A stretch of DNA of 64,000 bases from Candidatus Corynebacterium faecigallinarum. Lineage in GTDB: Bacteria > Actinomycetota > Actinomycetes > Mycobacteriales > Mycobacteriaceae. A program made the translations under genes and the position numbers. Of this stretch, positions 7,991-16,178 are shown piece after piece. Location: the NCBI GenBank assembly GCA_019120175.1, contig DWVP01000020.1:62001-126000 (forward strand), in the 5' to 3' direction. The notes under the pieces were generated by a model. That model made no database searches and was not told the origin of the DNA. It saw only the letters and a program-made list of their open reading frames with translations. Position 1 is the first letter of the stretch, and the number at the start of each line of letters is the position of its first letter.

Positions 7991-9022
7991 TCAGTGACCG
8001 AGATGCCGCGCGGTCCCGGCGACGCGGGGGTCGGGATCGGCAGCGAGTCGGGTCAGTGCCTCGTGCGCGGCATCGCCGGGCAGGTCGCCGAGTGTCTGGA
8101 CGATGCGCAGCCGCTGCTCGACGGTTGCGGCCGGGGTGATGGTGGCGAGCAGCTGATGGACGACTTCGGCGCGGGCTGAGTCGTTTCCGTCGTGCTGTCG
8201 GGCAGTCAATCCGGCCAGAGCCTCCGCGGCATCGGTGTCGTGGTCACCCTCGACGACCATCGTGACCAGGGTGTCGGTCAATCTCCCGAGGAGAACAGGG
8301 GAGCGGACGCCGCGCCGGGCGAGTGCGAGGGCGGCGGTTGCCCGGGTGTCCGGATGAGTCAGCCGGTCCTCCAGCGCGTCGGTGGCCTGGGGCAGGTCGA
8401 TGTCGGCGAGCGCTTCGGTGACGCGGTGTCGGCTGGTGGGGTCGGAGGGATCATCCGATTCTCCGGCGGTCAGGGCGTCGACGGCCACGTCCCCACGACG
8501 CACGATCGCCCAGCGCAAAGCGCCGGCGGCGTTGAGGTCCGGTTCGTCGAGGTAGCTGGCCACCAGGGAGTGCACCGATGGGGCCGTGGCGTCGCCGTCC
8601 AGCGCCACGTCCTGAAGCGCCACGGCCTGACGCTGCCGGGAGGAGCCGTCCCGCAGCGCGGTGAGCAACGTGGTGGTGTGCAGGACGTCGTCCCAACTGT
8701 CCGGATCAGAGTCGCCGATGCCGTCGAGATGCTCCAGCAGCTTCTGTTCGGCACGGATCCGCTCGCGGGTCTCCTCGCGCAGCCGGGCGATGACCGCGGT
8801 GACGTCGAGGGTGGGGTCTGCCAGGGCGTCCCGTACTTCCGCCAGGCTCATGCCCAGGCAGCGCAGCGCCTCGACGCGCAGGAGTTCGTGCAGGTCGTCC
8901 CGGGAGTACTCGCGGTAGTCGGCGGAGGTGCGCGACGACGGGCTGACGAGGCCTATCCGGTCGTAATGCCGGAGCATGCGCACGCTGACCCCGGTCTGCC
9001 GGGACACCTCGCCGATGAGCAT
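7991..9022 (-). CDS. MerR-family regulator fused to HEAT repeats
   Basis: The 343-residue protein opens with a complete MerR DNA-binding domain (MLIGEVSRQTGVSVRMLRHY, then the wing to about residue 70) and a dimerisation helix (about 80-115). The usual small effector domain is replaced by about 230 residues of alpha-helical, HEAT-like repeats with recurring Asp-Pro-x-x-R-x-x-A-A-x-A-L patterns (for example about residues 215-235 and the C-terminal 320-340). Such a module suggests a protein or peptide ligand rather than a metal. It is the second gene of an operon with a separate HEAT protein, starting 17 bases after it behind AGGA. Target and signal are unknown. Confidence 0.85.
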   Translation of the reverse strand: MLIGEVSRQTGVSVRMLRHYDRIGLVSPSSRTSADYREYSRDDLHELLRVEALRCLGMSLAEVRDALADPTLDVTAVIARLREETRERIRAEQKLLEHLDGIGDSDPDSWDDVLHTTTLLTALRDGSSRQRQAVALQDVALDGDATAPSVHSLVASYLDEPDLNAAGALRWAIVRRGDVAVDALTAGESDDPSDPTSRHRVTEALADIDLPQATDALEDRLTHPDTRATAALALARRGVRSPVLLGRLTDTLVTMVVEGDHDTDAAEALAGLTARQHDGNDSARAEVVHQLLATITPAATVEQRLRIVQTLGDLPGDAAHEALTRLAADPDPRVAGTARHLGH

Positions 9023-9039
9023 GGTGCCGATCCTAACGG

Positions 9040-9726
9040 TCAGCGTCGCGGGTCGTCGTGCGCTACCTCGTACTCTGCGGCATCGAAGCTGAGCTCCGGG
9101 TCGCGGAGCAGCAGCAGGGTGGCGCGCGCGTGGGCGGCACGGCGCAGGTCGGATGCACTGGCGTCGCCGCGTCCGAGGTCCTCGAGAACTGGTTGCGCGG
9201 CAGCGCCGAGTGCCAGGAAGGCGCGGCTGAGGCTGCGTCGCAGCTCCCGGTCACCGCGTCCCAACTGGGTCGACAGCAGGCCGGCGAGTCCGGCTGCGTC
9301 CTGCGACGGGACCACGCCGACGGCGGTGCGCCAGGTGGCGCGGGCGACCTCGTCGTCGGTGCTGGTGGCCAGGGTGGTGAGTAGGTTGTCGTTCGGACCG
9401 TCAGTCAGGTCGGACCAGATCGTCGGAGCCTGCTCCGGGTGCGCGGCGGCGATCTTCGAGCAGGTGTGCATCGCCTGGGAGCGGGCCTGCGGGACGTCGG
9501 AGCGCAACTCAGTGAGGAGCAGTGGGACTATGGTCTCCGCCGGGTGCCGGGACAGGGCCCAGGTGAGCATGTCCCGGACGAAGAAGTCCGGGTCGACGGA
9601 GCACTGGGCGAGCAGGGCGGGGACGTCCTGCGGCGACGGGTCGGTGCCGGCGGCGAGGGCGGCCTGCAGGCGGACGTTCGCGTCGTTGGTGCGGAAAGCT
9701 CGGGAAACTCTGGTCAAGCGGTTCAT
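9040..9726 (-). CDS. HEAT-repeat protein
   Basis: The 228-residue protein is almost wholly alpha-helical repeats. It has DPDFFVRDMLTWALSRHP near residue 48, then repeated helices with Ala/Leu faces, and no signal peptide or membrane segment. It is probably a cytosolic binding scaffold. Some HEAT-like proteins (AlkC/AlkD) repair alkylated DNA, but I see no evidence for catalysis. It is transcribed with the MerR-HEAT regulator just downstream. ATG 9726 is preferred to ATG 9735 because it lies exactly seven bases after the predicted -10 box of the MerR-type promoter; ATG 9735 overlaps that box. Confidence 0.7.
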   Translation of the reverse strand: MNRLTRVSRAFRTNDANVRLQAALAAGTDPSPQDVPALLAQCSVDPDFFVRDMLTWALSRHPAETIVPLLLTELRSDVPQARSQAMHTCSKIAAAHPEQAPTIWSDLTDGPNDNLLTTLATSTDDEVARATWRTAVGVVPSQDAAGLAGLLSTQLGRGDRELRRSLSRAFLALGAAAQPVLEDLGRGDASASDLRRAAHARATLLLLRDPELSFDAAEYEVAHDDPRR

Positions 9727-9733
9727 GACCCCC

Positions 9734-9764
9734 ATCCAAAACCCTTACACAGTGACAGGGTCAA
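9734..9764 (-). promoter_or_regulatory. MerR-type promoter and 21 bp operator
   Basis: On the minus strand the -35 box TTGACC (9764-9759) and -10 box TTGGAT (9739-9734) are 19 bases apart, the long spacing typical of MerR-activated promoters. The spacer is filled by the dyad ACCCT-NN-CAC-N-GTG-NN-AGGGT (9741-9761), perfect in all paired positions shown. Transcription would begin at or next to ATG 9726. The MerR-HEAT protein encoded downstream is the obvious binder, implying autoregulation. Confidence 0.75.
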
Positions 9765-9820
9765 GATGTGCGGCAGAATCTGAAGGTCGGCGCACTTTGA
9801 TTCGCCCTGAATGTGTCGAC

Positions 9821-9836
9821 TAGACAGCTTGGTCTG
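9821..9836. promoter_or_regulatory. Inverted repeat upstream of the unknown gene pair
   Basis: TAGAC-AGCTTG-GTCTG contains AGAC/GTCT arms around six bases, a form common for TetR-type operators. It lies 17 bases after TTGATT (9798-9803), so TAGACA could also serve as a -10 box. The 200 bases from here to 10038 show no convincing gene and are probably a 5' leader. Confidence 0.35.
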
Positions 9837-10037
9837 CTTATGTGTTATGCTCAGTCCCACGATCAAGAAGTTCATCGCGCAGTGCACTGTCGGGATCCAC
9901 GTGATCCCCGAACTGCCCAGTCCCCGGCTGGCTGTGATGACTGGCAACCGTGTCGCGTACATCGGTGCCCCCGGAGAAGATCGGCCCCACGCCGCACAGA
10001 AGACGGTGAGGGGAAACCGCGATTCACAAGGAGCACC

Positions 10038-10424
10038 ATGCGTTCAACGCACTGCACCCTGCACACCCCCGGACACAGCGTCCACTACATCCAGAACCGG
10101 CAGATCACCGATTACGCCCGGCATTACCCGGAGCGGTGCCACGCCGTGACGGTAACCGACCTCGGCGCCGGCTGGTTCGAGACCGAGATCGACGGGGAGA
10201 CCCGCCTCGGCTGGAACCATGACCACGATCTCGTCACCGAGATCGCCCGCGACTCCGTGCTGGGGGAGGTGGTCCACGTCCCCGACTTCGCCGCGCTCGT
10301 CCGGTGGGTCGACGGCAACAGCAACGGGAACGCCGGCACCGTCCTGCTCCCCACCTGGGGCAAGGCCGGCTCCTGCGCCGCCGACCGCGCCGCGTCCCGT
10401 CAGGAGATGCGCGATGACCGGTAA
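10038..10424 (+). CDS. Unknown protein, first of a paralogous pair
   Basis: A 128-residue soluble protein I do not recognise. The ATG at 10038 follows AAGGAG closely; the longer open frame upstream is leader sequence. It shares a ~90-residue domain with the next gene: a GH-x-x-H-[YF]-IQ element, HYPERC, DLG-x-G-x-F-x-T-x-IDG, GWNH, and a following helix with V-x-E-x-A. Conserved Cys and His could bind metal, but this is speculation. It overlaps the next gene by 11 bases. Neither shows a signal peptide or membrane helix. Confidence 0.6.
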   Translation: MRSTHCTLHTPGHSVHYIQNRQITDYARHYPERCHAVTVTDLGAGWFETEIDGETRLGWNHDHDLVTEIARDSVLGEVVHVPDFAALVRWVDGNSNGNAGTVLLPTWGKAGSCAADRAASRQEMRDDR

Positions 10425-11271
10425 CGACGTCTGTGAACGCGGCAAGTACGGGTGTCCGAGCTACCGCGCCGGGCATACCGCCCACTTCATCCAAGCCCGC
10501 CTGACCTCGGAGTACCTCGACCACTTCCCGGAACGATGTCGTTCGGTGGAACTGGAGGACCTCGGTGAGGGACATTTCCGGACGCACATCGACGGGGTCG
10601 CCGTGCGAGGGTGGAACCATTCGCCCGAGCAGGTCGCCGAGTTCGCCGGTGAATCCCGTCGCGGGCTGGTCCAGTACGTCCCGTACTCCGGGGTGCTCAT
10701 CTGTGCGAGGGTCGACGAGAACGGCCAGGTGGTCGCCCGCGCCATCATCAACCCCTTCTGGGAGGGTGGCGAATCACCGAAGACCACTGACGGACTCTTC
10801 CGCGGAGTTGACCCAAGGCTGCTCCTGCCGCGGGCAGATGACCAGGAAAGGGAGTGCGACACCGACGCGCCGGGGCACGGTACCACCGGCGGAGTTGCTC
10901 CCGGCGACCTGCCGACGGGTGACTTCTCCGGTAAGGATTTCGTCCGGGTCACCTTCGGCTCTGGGGGCGGCGGGCGATATGAGGTGCTTTTCCCGGGTGG
11001 GGTTGTGCTGACGGCGCATCACTGCAATGCGGCCTACCTGCCTGTCTTCACCCGGACGGCTCGCGACGAGGAGGTGTACCTCCACCTCGGGACAGGTCTC
11101 CTGGTCCGGGGAACCGGTGATCACCGGAAGTATCTCAGCGTCAGCTGGGAGAGGCTGGATGAATGCCCGACATCTGCGTCCCGGAATCAGCGACGGGGTC
11201 GGGGCGAGATCTTCCACCGTGGCCTGCTCGACGATCCGGCCGAAGACGGAGACGCCGAGGGCGCCGACTAG
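10414..11271 (+). CDS. Unknown two-part protein, paralogue of the preceding gene
   Basis: A 285-residue protein. Residues 1-~125 repeat the domain of the preceding gene ([32 protein letters not shown]). A linker rich in Asp, Gly and Pro (about 135-170) leads to a second, unrelated region (about 170-255) that looks beta-rich ([20 protein letters not shown]) with a HHCN motif. I recognise neither part. The start ATG 10414 lies within the end of the upstream gene, eight bases after CAGGAG, so the two are co-translated and probably act together. The gene is flanked by backbone lysS, which suggests an accessory insertion. Confidence 0.6.
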   Translation: MTGNDVCERGKYGCPSYRAGHTAHFIQARLTSEYLDHFPERCRSVELEDLGEGHFRTHIDGVAVRGWNHSPEQVAEFAGESRRGLVQYVPYSGVLICARVDENGQVVARAIINPFWEGGESPKTTDGLFRGVDPRLLLPRADDQERECDTDAPGHGTTGGVAPGDLPTGDFSGKDFVRVTFGSGGGGRYEVLFPGGVVLTAHHCNAAYLPVFTRTARDEEVYLHLGTGLLVRGTGDHRKYLSVSWERLDECPTSASRNQRRGRGEIFHRGLLDDPAEDGDAEGAD

Positions 11272-11342
11272 ACAGAGGCCGTCGCGTCCTGCCTGGTCCC
11301 GGGATACCGCGGCCCACCTGCCATGCAGTAGGCTGGATCACC

Positions 11343-12974
11343 GTGACTGACGCGAAGAACCCCAGCCAGAGCCAGCAGGCGGCCCCCGTAGCGGATGCCG
11401 CGAACGACCTTCCCGAGCAGGTCCAGGTCCGCCTCGGCAAGCGTGACCGGCTGATCGCCGAGGGCAATGACCCGTACCCCGTGGAGGTCCCCCGCACCCA
11501 CGGCCTGGCCGAAATCGTCTCGTCCTACGTCGTCCTGCCGAAGGACGAGGACGAAGCGGCCGCCGTGGAGCGCGTCGACGGCGTGACCTACCTGGAACCC
11601 GGCGACGAGACCGACCAGCAGGTCGGCATCGCCGGTCGCGTCATCTTCGTGCGCAACACCGGCAAGCTCGCCTTCGCCCGCATCCAGGACGGCGACGGCA
11701 CCCAGCTGCAGGCCATGCTGTCGCTCGCCGAGGTCGGCGAGGACGCCCTGGCGGAGTGGAAGGCCATCGTCGACCTCGGCGACATCGTCTTCATCCACGG
11801 CCGGGTCGTGGCCTCGAAGCGCGGTGAGCTCTCCGTGATGGCCGACTCCTGGTCCATGGCCTCCAAGTCGCTGCGTCCACTGCCGGTCGCGCACAAGGAG
11901 ATGAGCGAGGACTCGCGCATCCGCCACCGCTACACCGACCTCATCATGCGCGAACAGGCCCGCACCAACGCCATGACCCGTATCAAGGTCATGCGTGCGC
12001 TGCGCAACGCCCTGGAGCGCCGCGGCTTCCTCGAGGTCGAGACTCCGATGCTGCAGACCCTGCACGGCGGTGCCGCCGCACGCCCCTTCGAGACGCACTC
12101 CAACGCCCTCGACATCGACCTCTACCTGCGTATCGCCCCGGAGCTCTACCTCAAGCGCTGCGTGGTCGGCGGCATCGACAAGGTCTTCGAGGTCAACCGC
12201 AACTTCCGCAATGAGGGCGTGGACTCCTCCCACTCCCCGGAGTTCGCCATGCTGGAGACCTACCAGGCGTACGGCACCTACGACACCGGTGCCCGGCTGA
12301 CCCGCGAGATCATCCAGGAGATCGCCGAAGAGGTGTTCGGCACCACCACCGTCACCCTGGTCGACGGCACCGAGTACGACCTCGGTGGCGAGTGGCGCAC
12401 CATGGAGATGTACCCCTCGCTCAACGAGGCTCTGAACGCCAAGTTCCCGGAGCAGGACGCCGTGTCCGAGGTCACCGTCGACAGCACCGTCGAGGAACTC
12501 AAGGCGCTGGCCACGGTGATCGGCCTGGATGTCCCGGCCAAGGGTGGTTGGGGTCACGGGAAGCTCGTCGAGGAGATCTGGGAGCTGTTGTGCGAGGACC
12601 AGCTCGACGGTCCGGTCTTCGTCCGTGACTTCCCGGTCGAGACCTCCCCGCTGACCCGCCAGCACCGCTCCAAGCGGGGCGTGACCGAGAAGTGGGACCT
12701 GTATGTCCGTGGCTTCGAGCTGGCCACCGGCTACTCCGAGCTGGTCGACCCGGTCATCCAGCGTGAACGCTTCGAGGACCAGGCACGTCTGGCCGCCGGT
12801 GGTGACGACGAGGCCATGGTGCTCGACGAGGACTTCCTCGCCGCCATGGAGCAGGGCATGCCGCCGACCTCCGGCACCGGTATGGGTATCGACCGTCTGC
12901 TGATGGCGCTGACCGGCCTGGGTATCCGCGAGACAGTGCTGTTCCCGATGGTCAAGCCCGAGCGCGAGAACTAG
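11343..12974 (+). CDS. lysS: Lysyl-tRNA synthetase, class II
   Basis: The 543-residue enzyme charges tRNA-Lys. An N-terminal OB-fold anticodon-binding domain (about 60-190) is followed by the class II core, with motif 2 (FRNEG...SPEFAMLE, about 290-305) and motif 3 ([10 protein letters not shown], near the C-terminus). GTG 11343 was chosen over the upstream open frame, because homologues begin there and TAGGCT (11329-11334) ends eight bases before it. A palindrome at 12996-13018 follows the stop. In mycobacteria lsr2 lies between lysS and clpC; no lsr2 is present here. Confidence 0.96.
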   Translation: MTDAKNPSQSQQAAPVADAANDLPEQVQVRLGKRDRLIAEGNDPYPVEVPRTHGLAEIVSSYVVLPKDEDEAAAVERVDGVTYLEPGDETDQQVGIAGRVIFVRNTGKLAFARIQDGDGTQLQAMLSLAEVGEDALAEWKAIVDLGDIVFIHGRVVASKRGELSVMADSWSMASKSLRPLPVAHKEMSEDSRIRHRYTDLIMREQARTNAMTRIKVMRALRNALERRGFLEVETPMLQTLHGGAAARPFETHSNALDIDLYLRIAPELYLKRCVVGGIDKVFEVNRNFRNEGVDSSHSPEFAMLETYQAYGTYDTGARLTREIIQEIAEEVFGTTTVTLVDGTEYDLGGEWRTMEMYPSLNEALNAKFPEQDAVSEVTVDSTVEELKALATVIGLDVPAKGGWGHGKLVEEIWELLCEDQLDGPVFVRDFPVETSPLTRQHRSKRGVTEKWDLYVRGFELATGYSELVDPVIQRERFEDQARLAAGGDDEAMVLDEDFLAAMEQGMPPTSGTGMGIDRLLMALTGLGIRETVLFPMVKPEREN

Positions 12975-12995
12975 CATTACCCCTGCAGGGCGCCT

Positions 12996-13018
12996 GTGCT
13001 GCAGAACTTCTGCAGCAC
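12996..13018 (+). terminator. Palindromic hairpin after lysS
   Basis: GTGCTGCAGAA-C-TTCTGCAGCAC is a perfect 23-base palindrome 22 bases after the lysS stop. It can fold as a nine-pair stem with a five-base loop. No T-run follows. Confidence 0.55.
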
Positions 13019-13103
13019 GGCGGGGGGAGTTTCAGGGGGGTACGTTCCGCTGTGTGCCAGCTGTCAAAGTTCGGGTTTTGTGACGCGGATCATGGCCTGT
13101 GGT

Positions 13104-13162
13104 TATGATAGAAACATCATTATCTGTCCGTCCCAGTCCATGCTGTACGGCTGAAGTACAGC
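13104..13162 (+). promoter_or_regulatory. Promoter, dyad and leader hairpin of the acyl-CoA dehydrogenase operon
   Basis: TATGAT (13104-13109) is a good -10 box. It overlaps the dyad ATGAT-AGAAAC-ATCAT (13105-13120), a plausible operator for a lipid-responsive repressor. Further down, GCTGTAC (13142-13148) pairs perfectly with GTACAGC (13156-13162) immediately before the ribosome binding site GAAAGG, so a leader hairpin could modulate translation. The regulator is not known. Confidence 0.5.
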
Positions 13163-13181
13163 GAAAGGTAGCTGCCAAACC

Positions 13182-14591
13182 ATGAGCGACCGAAGCAAGC
13201 GGAACGACTCGACCCCGGGCCTGCACACGATCAAGCGTGACGCCACCGGTGCCGTGATGCGCGCCCTCACCCGGTTCACCGGCTCTGACATCGCCCAGAA
13301 GTACGGCCTGAGCGACAAGATCGACCGGGTCGCCTACGAGTCCACCAAGGGTGGCATGCGCACCCTCGGTGCCATCAACCGCCAGTTCAAGAAGTCCAAG
13401 GGCTCCGGCAAGCCCGTCCGTCTCGAGACCCAGGGCAGCGAGGGAGACGCCTCCACCGAGCCGAAGAAGCCGGCGAAGGTCGTCTTCGACCTGACTCCCA
13501 CCGAGGACCAGGAGATGCTCGTCTCCGCCGTCCGCGAGTTCGCCGAGGAGCAGCTCCGCCCCGTCGCCGCCGAGGCCAACGAAGCTGCCGAGACCTCCAA
13601 GGAGGTCCTCGACAACGCCGCCGAGCTCGGTATCTCCCTGGTGAGCCTGCCGGAGGAGTTCGAGGGCCTGGCCGCCGAGTCCGCCTCCACCACCTCCGCC
13701 CTCGTCGCCGAGGCCCTGGCCTTCGGTGACATGGGCCAGGCCGTCGCCATCCTGGCCCCGGCCGGTGTCGCGACCACCATCACCAACTACGGTGACGACG
13801 CCCAGCAGAAGACCTACCTGCCGGAGTTCGCCGGCGAGTCCGTCCCGCAGGCCGCCGTCATCGTCAACGAGTCGCGCCCGCTGTTCGACCCCTTCATCCT
13901 GCAGACCACCGCGAAGCGCTCCGGCTCCGACATCATCATCAACGGTGTCAAGACCATGGTCCCCAACGCCGGATCCGCTGAGCTGTTCGTCATCGCCGTC
14001 GACCTGGATGGTGTGAACACCTTCGCCATCGTCGAGTCCTCCACCGAGGGCGTCGTCGTCGAGGCTGACCCGTCGATGGGTCTGCGTGCCGCCGGCCTGG
14101 GCCGCGTCCTGCTGAAGGACGTCAAGGTCCCCGCCGCCAACCTCCTCGGTGGTGCCGATCTCGAGGACGAGACCCGCGCCGACAACTACACCGAGATCAT
14201 CCGCCGCGCCCGCCTGGGCTGGGCTGCACTGGCCTCCGGCACCTCCGAGGCCGTCCTGGAGTACGTCAAGCCGTACGTCCTGGAGCGTCAGGCCTTCGGT
14301 GAGCCGATCGCCAATCGCCAGTCCGTGGCCTTCATGGTCGCCAACATCCGCATCGAGCTCGACAGCATGCGCCTGATCACCCAGCGTGGCGTGTCCCGCC
14401 TCGACCAGGGCCTGTCCTTCAACCGCGAGGCCGGTCTGGCCCGCCGTTTCGCCTCCGACAAGGGGATGCAGATCGGTTCCGACGGCGTCCAGCTGCTCGG
14501 TGGCCACGGCTTCACCAAGGAGCACCCGGTCGAGCGGTGGTACCGCGACCTGCGTGCCATCGGTGTCGCCGAAGGCGTCGTCGTCCTTTAA
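13182..14591 (+). CDS. fadE24: Acyl-CoA dehydrogenase, FadE24-like
   Basis: The 469-residue flavoprotein has an unusual basic N-terminal extension of about 100 residues, then the three-domain acyl-CoA dehydrogenase fold from about residue 100. From memory it matches M. tuberculosis FadE24 (Rv3139) throughout, including MGLRAA-x-LGR and the last residues VERWYRDLRAIGVAEGVVV. The partner FadE23-like gene follows after 34 bases, as in mycobacteria, and the two probably form one heteromeric enzyme. Substrate is unknown; fatty acyl-CoA or sterol-derived acyl-CoA are possibilities. I use the mycobacterial symbol for orientation only. Confidence 0.8.
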   Translation: MSDRSKRNDSTPGLHTIKRDATGAVMRALTRFTGSDIAQKYGLSDKIDRVAYESTKGGMRTLGAINRQFKKSKGSGKPVRLETQGSEGDASTEPKKPAKVVFDLTPTEDQEMLVSAVREFAEEQLRPVAAEANEAAETSKEVLDNAAELGISLVSLPEEFEGLAAESASTTSALVAEALAFGDMGQAVAILAPAGVATTITNYGDDAQQKTYLPEFAGESVPQAAVIVNESRPLFDPFILQTTAKRSGSDIIINGVKTMVPNAGSAELFVIAVDLDGVNTFAIVESSTEGVVVEADPSMGLRAAGLGRVLLKDVKVPAANLLGGADLEDETRADNYTEIIRRARLGWAALASGTSEAVLEYVKPYVLERQAFGEPIANRQSVAFMVANIRIELDSMRLITQRGVSRLDQGLSFNREAGLARRFASDKGMQIGSDGVQLLGGHGFTKEHPVERWYRDLRAIGVAEGVVVL

Positions 14592-14625
14592 ACCCCGCAT
14601 CTGAATCATCGAAGGAGCATAAGCA

Positions 14626-15834
14626 ATGATCAACCTTGAACTCCCGAAGAAGCTGCGGGGCACCGTCAACCAGGCGCACCAGGCCGCAGCAGAGATCTTC
14701 CGGCCCATCTCCCGTAAGTACGACCTCGCCGAGCACGAACGTCCCGTCGAGCTCGACACCATGGCATCCCTCGTCGAGGGTATGTCCGACGGCGGCGGCA
14801 ACATGGCCGGTGCGGCCGGCGGTCGCAGCGACAAGAAGAAGGACGACGGCAGCATCCGCAACGGCGGAAACATGTCCTCCCTCCTTAACGTCATCGAGAC
14901 CTGCTGGGGCGACGTCGGACTGACCCTGTCCCTGCCCTACCAGGGCCTCGGCAACGCCGCCGTGGCTGCCGTCGCCACCGACGAGCAGCTCAAGGAGTAC
15001 GGCAAGGTGTGGGCCGCCATGGCCATCACCGAGCCGCAGTTCGGCTCCGACTCCGCCGCGGTGGCGACCACCGCCAAGGAGGACGGCGACGAGTACGTCC
15101 TGAACGGTGAGAAGATCTTCGTCACCGCCGGTGAGCGTTGTGACCACGTCGTCGTGTGGGCCACCCTGGACAAGTCCGCCGGCCGTGCAGCCATCAAGTC
15201 CTTCCTGGTCCCGCGCGACACCCCCGGCTTCGAGCTGGTCCGCCTGGAGCACAAGCTGGGCATCCGGTCCTCTGACACAGCCCACTTCATCCTGGACAAC
15301 GTTCGCATCCCGAAGTCCGCGCTGCTAGGCACCCCGGAGATCGACACCAAGAAGTCCTTCGCCGGCGCGATGGCGACCTTCGACAACACCCGCCCGCTGG
15401 TCGCCGGTATGGCCATCGGCGTGGCGCGTGCCTCCCTGGAGAAGCTGCGCGAGATCCTGACCGACGCCGGCATCGAGATCGACTACGACGCCCCGGCCTG
15501 GAACCAGACCGCCGCCGCCTCGGAGTACATCCGCCTCGAGTCCGACTGGGAGGCCGCGTACCTGCTGACCCTGAAGGCCGCATGGATGGCCGACAACAAG
15601 CAGCCGAACAACAAGGAAGCCTCCGAGTGCAAGGCGAAGGCGGGCCGCATGGCCACCGAGCTGACCCTGCGCGCCGTTGAGCTGGCCGGAACCTTCGGCT
15701 ACTCCGAGCGCTCCCTCCTCGAGAAGTGGGCCCGCGACTCCAAGATCCTCGACATCTTCGAGGGCACCCAGCAGATCCAGCAGCTGGTCGTCGCACGCCG
15801 CGAGCTGAACCTCTCCTCGGCACAGCTGAAGTAG
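14626..15834 (+). CDS. fadE23: Acyl-CoA dehydrogenase, FadE23-like
   Basis: A 402-residue acyl-CoA dehydrogenase beginning MINLELPKKL, as I recall for mycobacterial FadE23 (Rv3140). The central AITEPQFGSD segment binds the flavin/substrate, and the end carries FEGTQQIQQLVVARREL, the family's conserved C-terminal helix with the FEGT-x-x-I/Q motif. The ATG lies 34 bases after the FadE24-like gene behind GAAGGAG. A strong terminator at 15870-15905 closes the operon. Confidence 0.82.
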   Translation: MINLELPKKLRGTVNQAHQAAAEIFRPISRKYDLAEHERPVELDTMASLVEGMSDGGGNMAGAAGGRSDKKKDDGSIRNGGNMSSLLNVIETCWGDVGLTLSLPYQGLGNAAVAAVATDEQLKEYGKVWAAMAITEPQFGSDSAAVATTAKEDGDEYVLNGEKIFVTAGERCDHVVVWATLDKSAGRAAIKSFLVPRDTPGFELVRLEHKLGIRSSDTAHFILDNVRIPKSALLGTPEIDTKKSFAGAMATFDNTRPLVAGMAIGVARASLEKLREILTDAGIEIDYDAPAWNQTAAASEYIRLESDWEAAYLLTLKAAWMADNKQPNNKEASECKAKAGRMATELTLRAVELAGTFGYSERSLLEKWARDSKILDIFEGTQQIQQLVVARRELNLSSAQLK

Positions 15835-15869
15835 CAGGTAGCTGCAGTCACACGCAGCACGCAGCACGC

Positions 15870-15905
15870 AGCGGCCCCCGTTCATCACGACCGGGGGCCG
15901 CTTTC
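15870..15905 (+). terminator. Terminator after the acyl-CoA dehydrogenase pair
   Basis: AGCGGCCCCCG pairs perfectly with CGGGGGCCGCT across an 11-base loop and is followed by TTTC. This is a standard intrinsic terminator 35 bases after the stop. Confidence 0.85.
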
Positions 15906-16074
15906 ATGTCTGGGTGTCCCACGCGGCAACGACAATGGATCTCACCCCCGGCGATTTCCGTATCGTGAGAACCCCAGGTCAAGAGCCTGTAGAGTGCGGG
16001 AAGAAAACGCTTCGGGTGTGATGCATGACCGGTAGGTACGTGCGCCACAGGGCCGATGCCCGGCACAGAGGAAA

Positions 16075-16118
16075 GGCCAACGGCCCGGTGGTCACTTTGG
16101 ACCGCCGGGCCGTTGGCC
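16075..16118 (-). terminator. Terminator for the acyl-CoA synthetase gene
   Basis: GGCCAACGGCCCGG pairs with CCGGGCCGTTGGCC. Read on the minus strand it follows the synthetase stop by 60 bases and ends in CTTTCC. Between 15905 and 16075 I see nothing else recognisable. Confidence 0.75.
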
Positions 16119-16178
16119 TGTCGCGCTGTGGCGTTGTGGCACCGTCCTGCAGGTGCTGCAGGCACCGCCGCCTACAAG

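Noticed and set aside
9040..9726. An AlkD-type DNA glycosylase
   Set aside because: Only the HEAT-repeat architecture is shared; I could not point to the catalytic aspartate and aromatic residues.
9811..10037. Small frames in the leader before the unknown gene pair
   Set aside because: Composition is not protein-like and the ATG at 10038 has the only good ribosome binding site.
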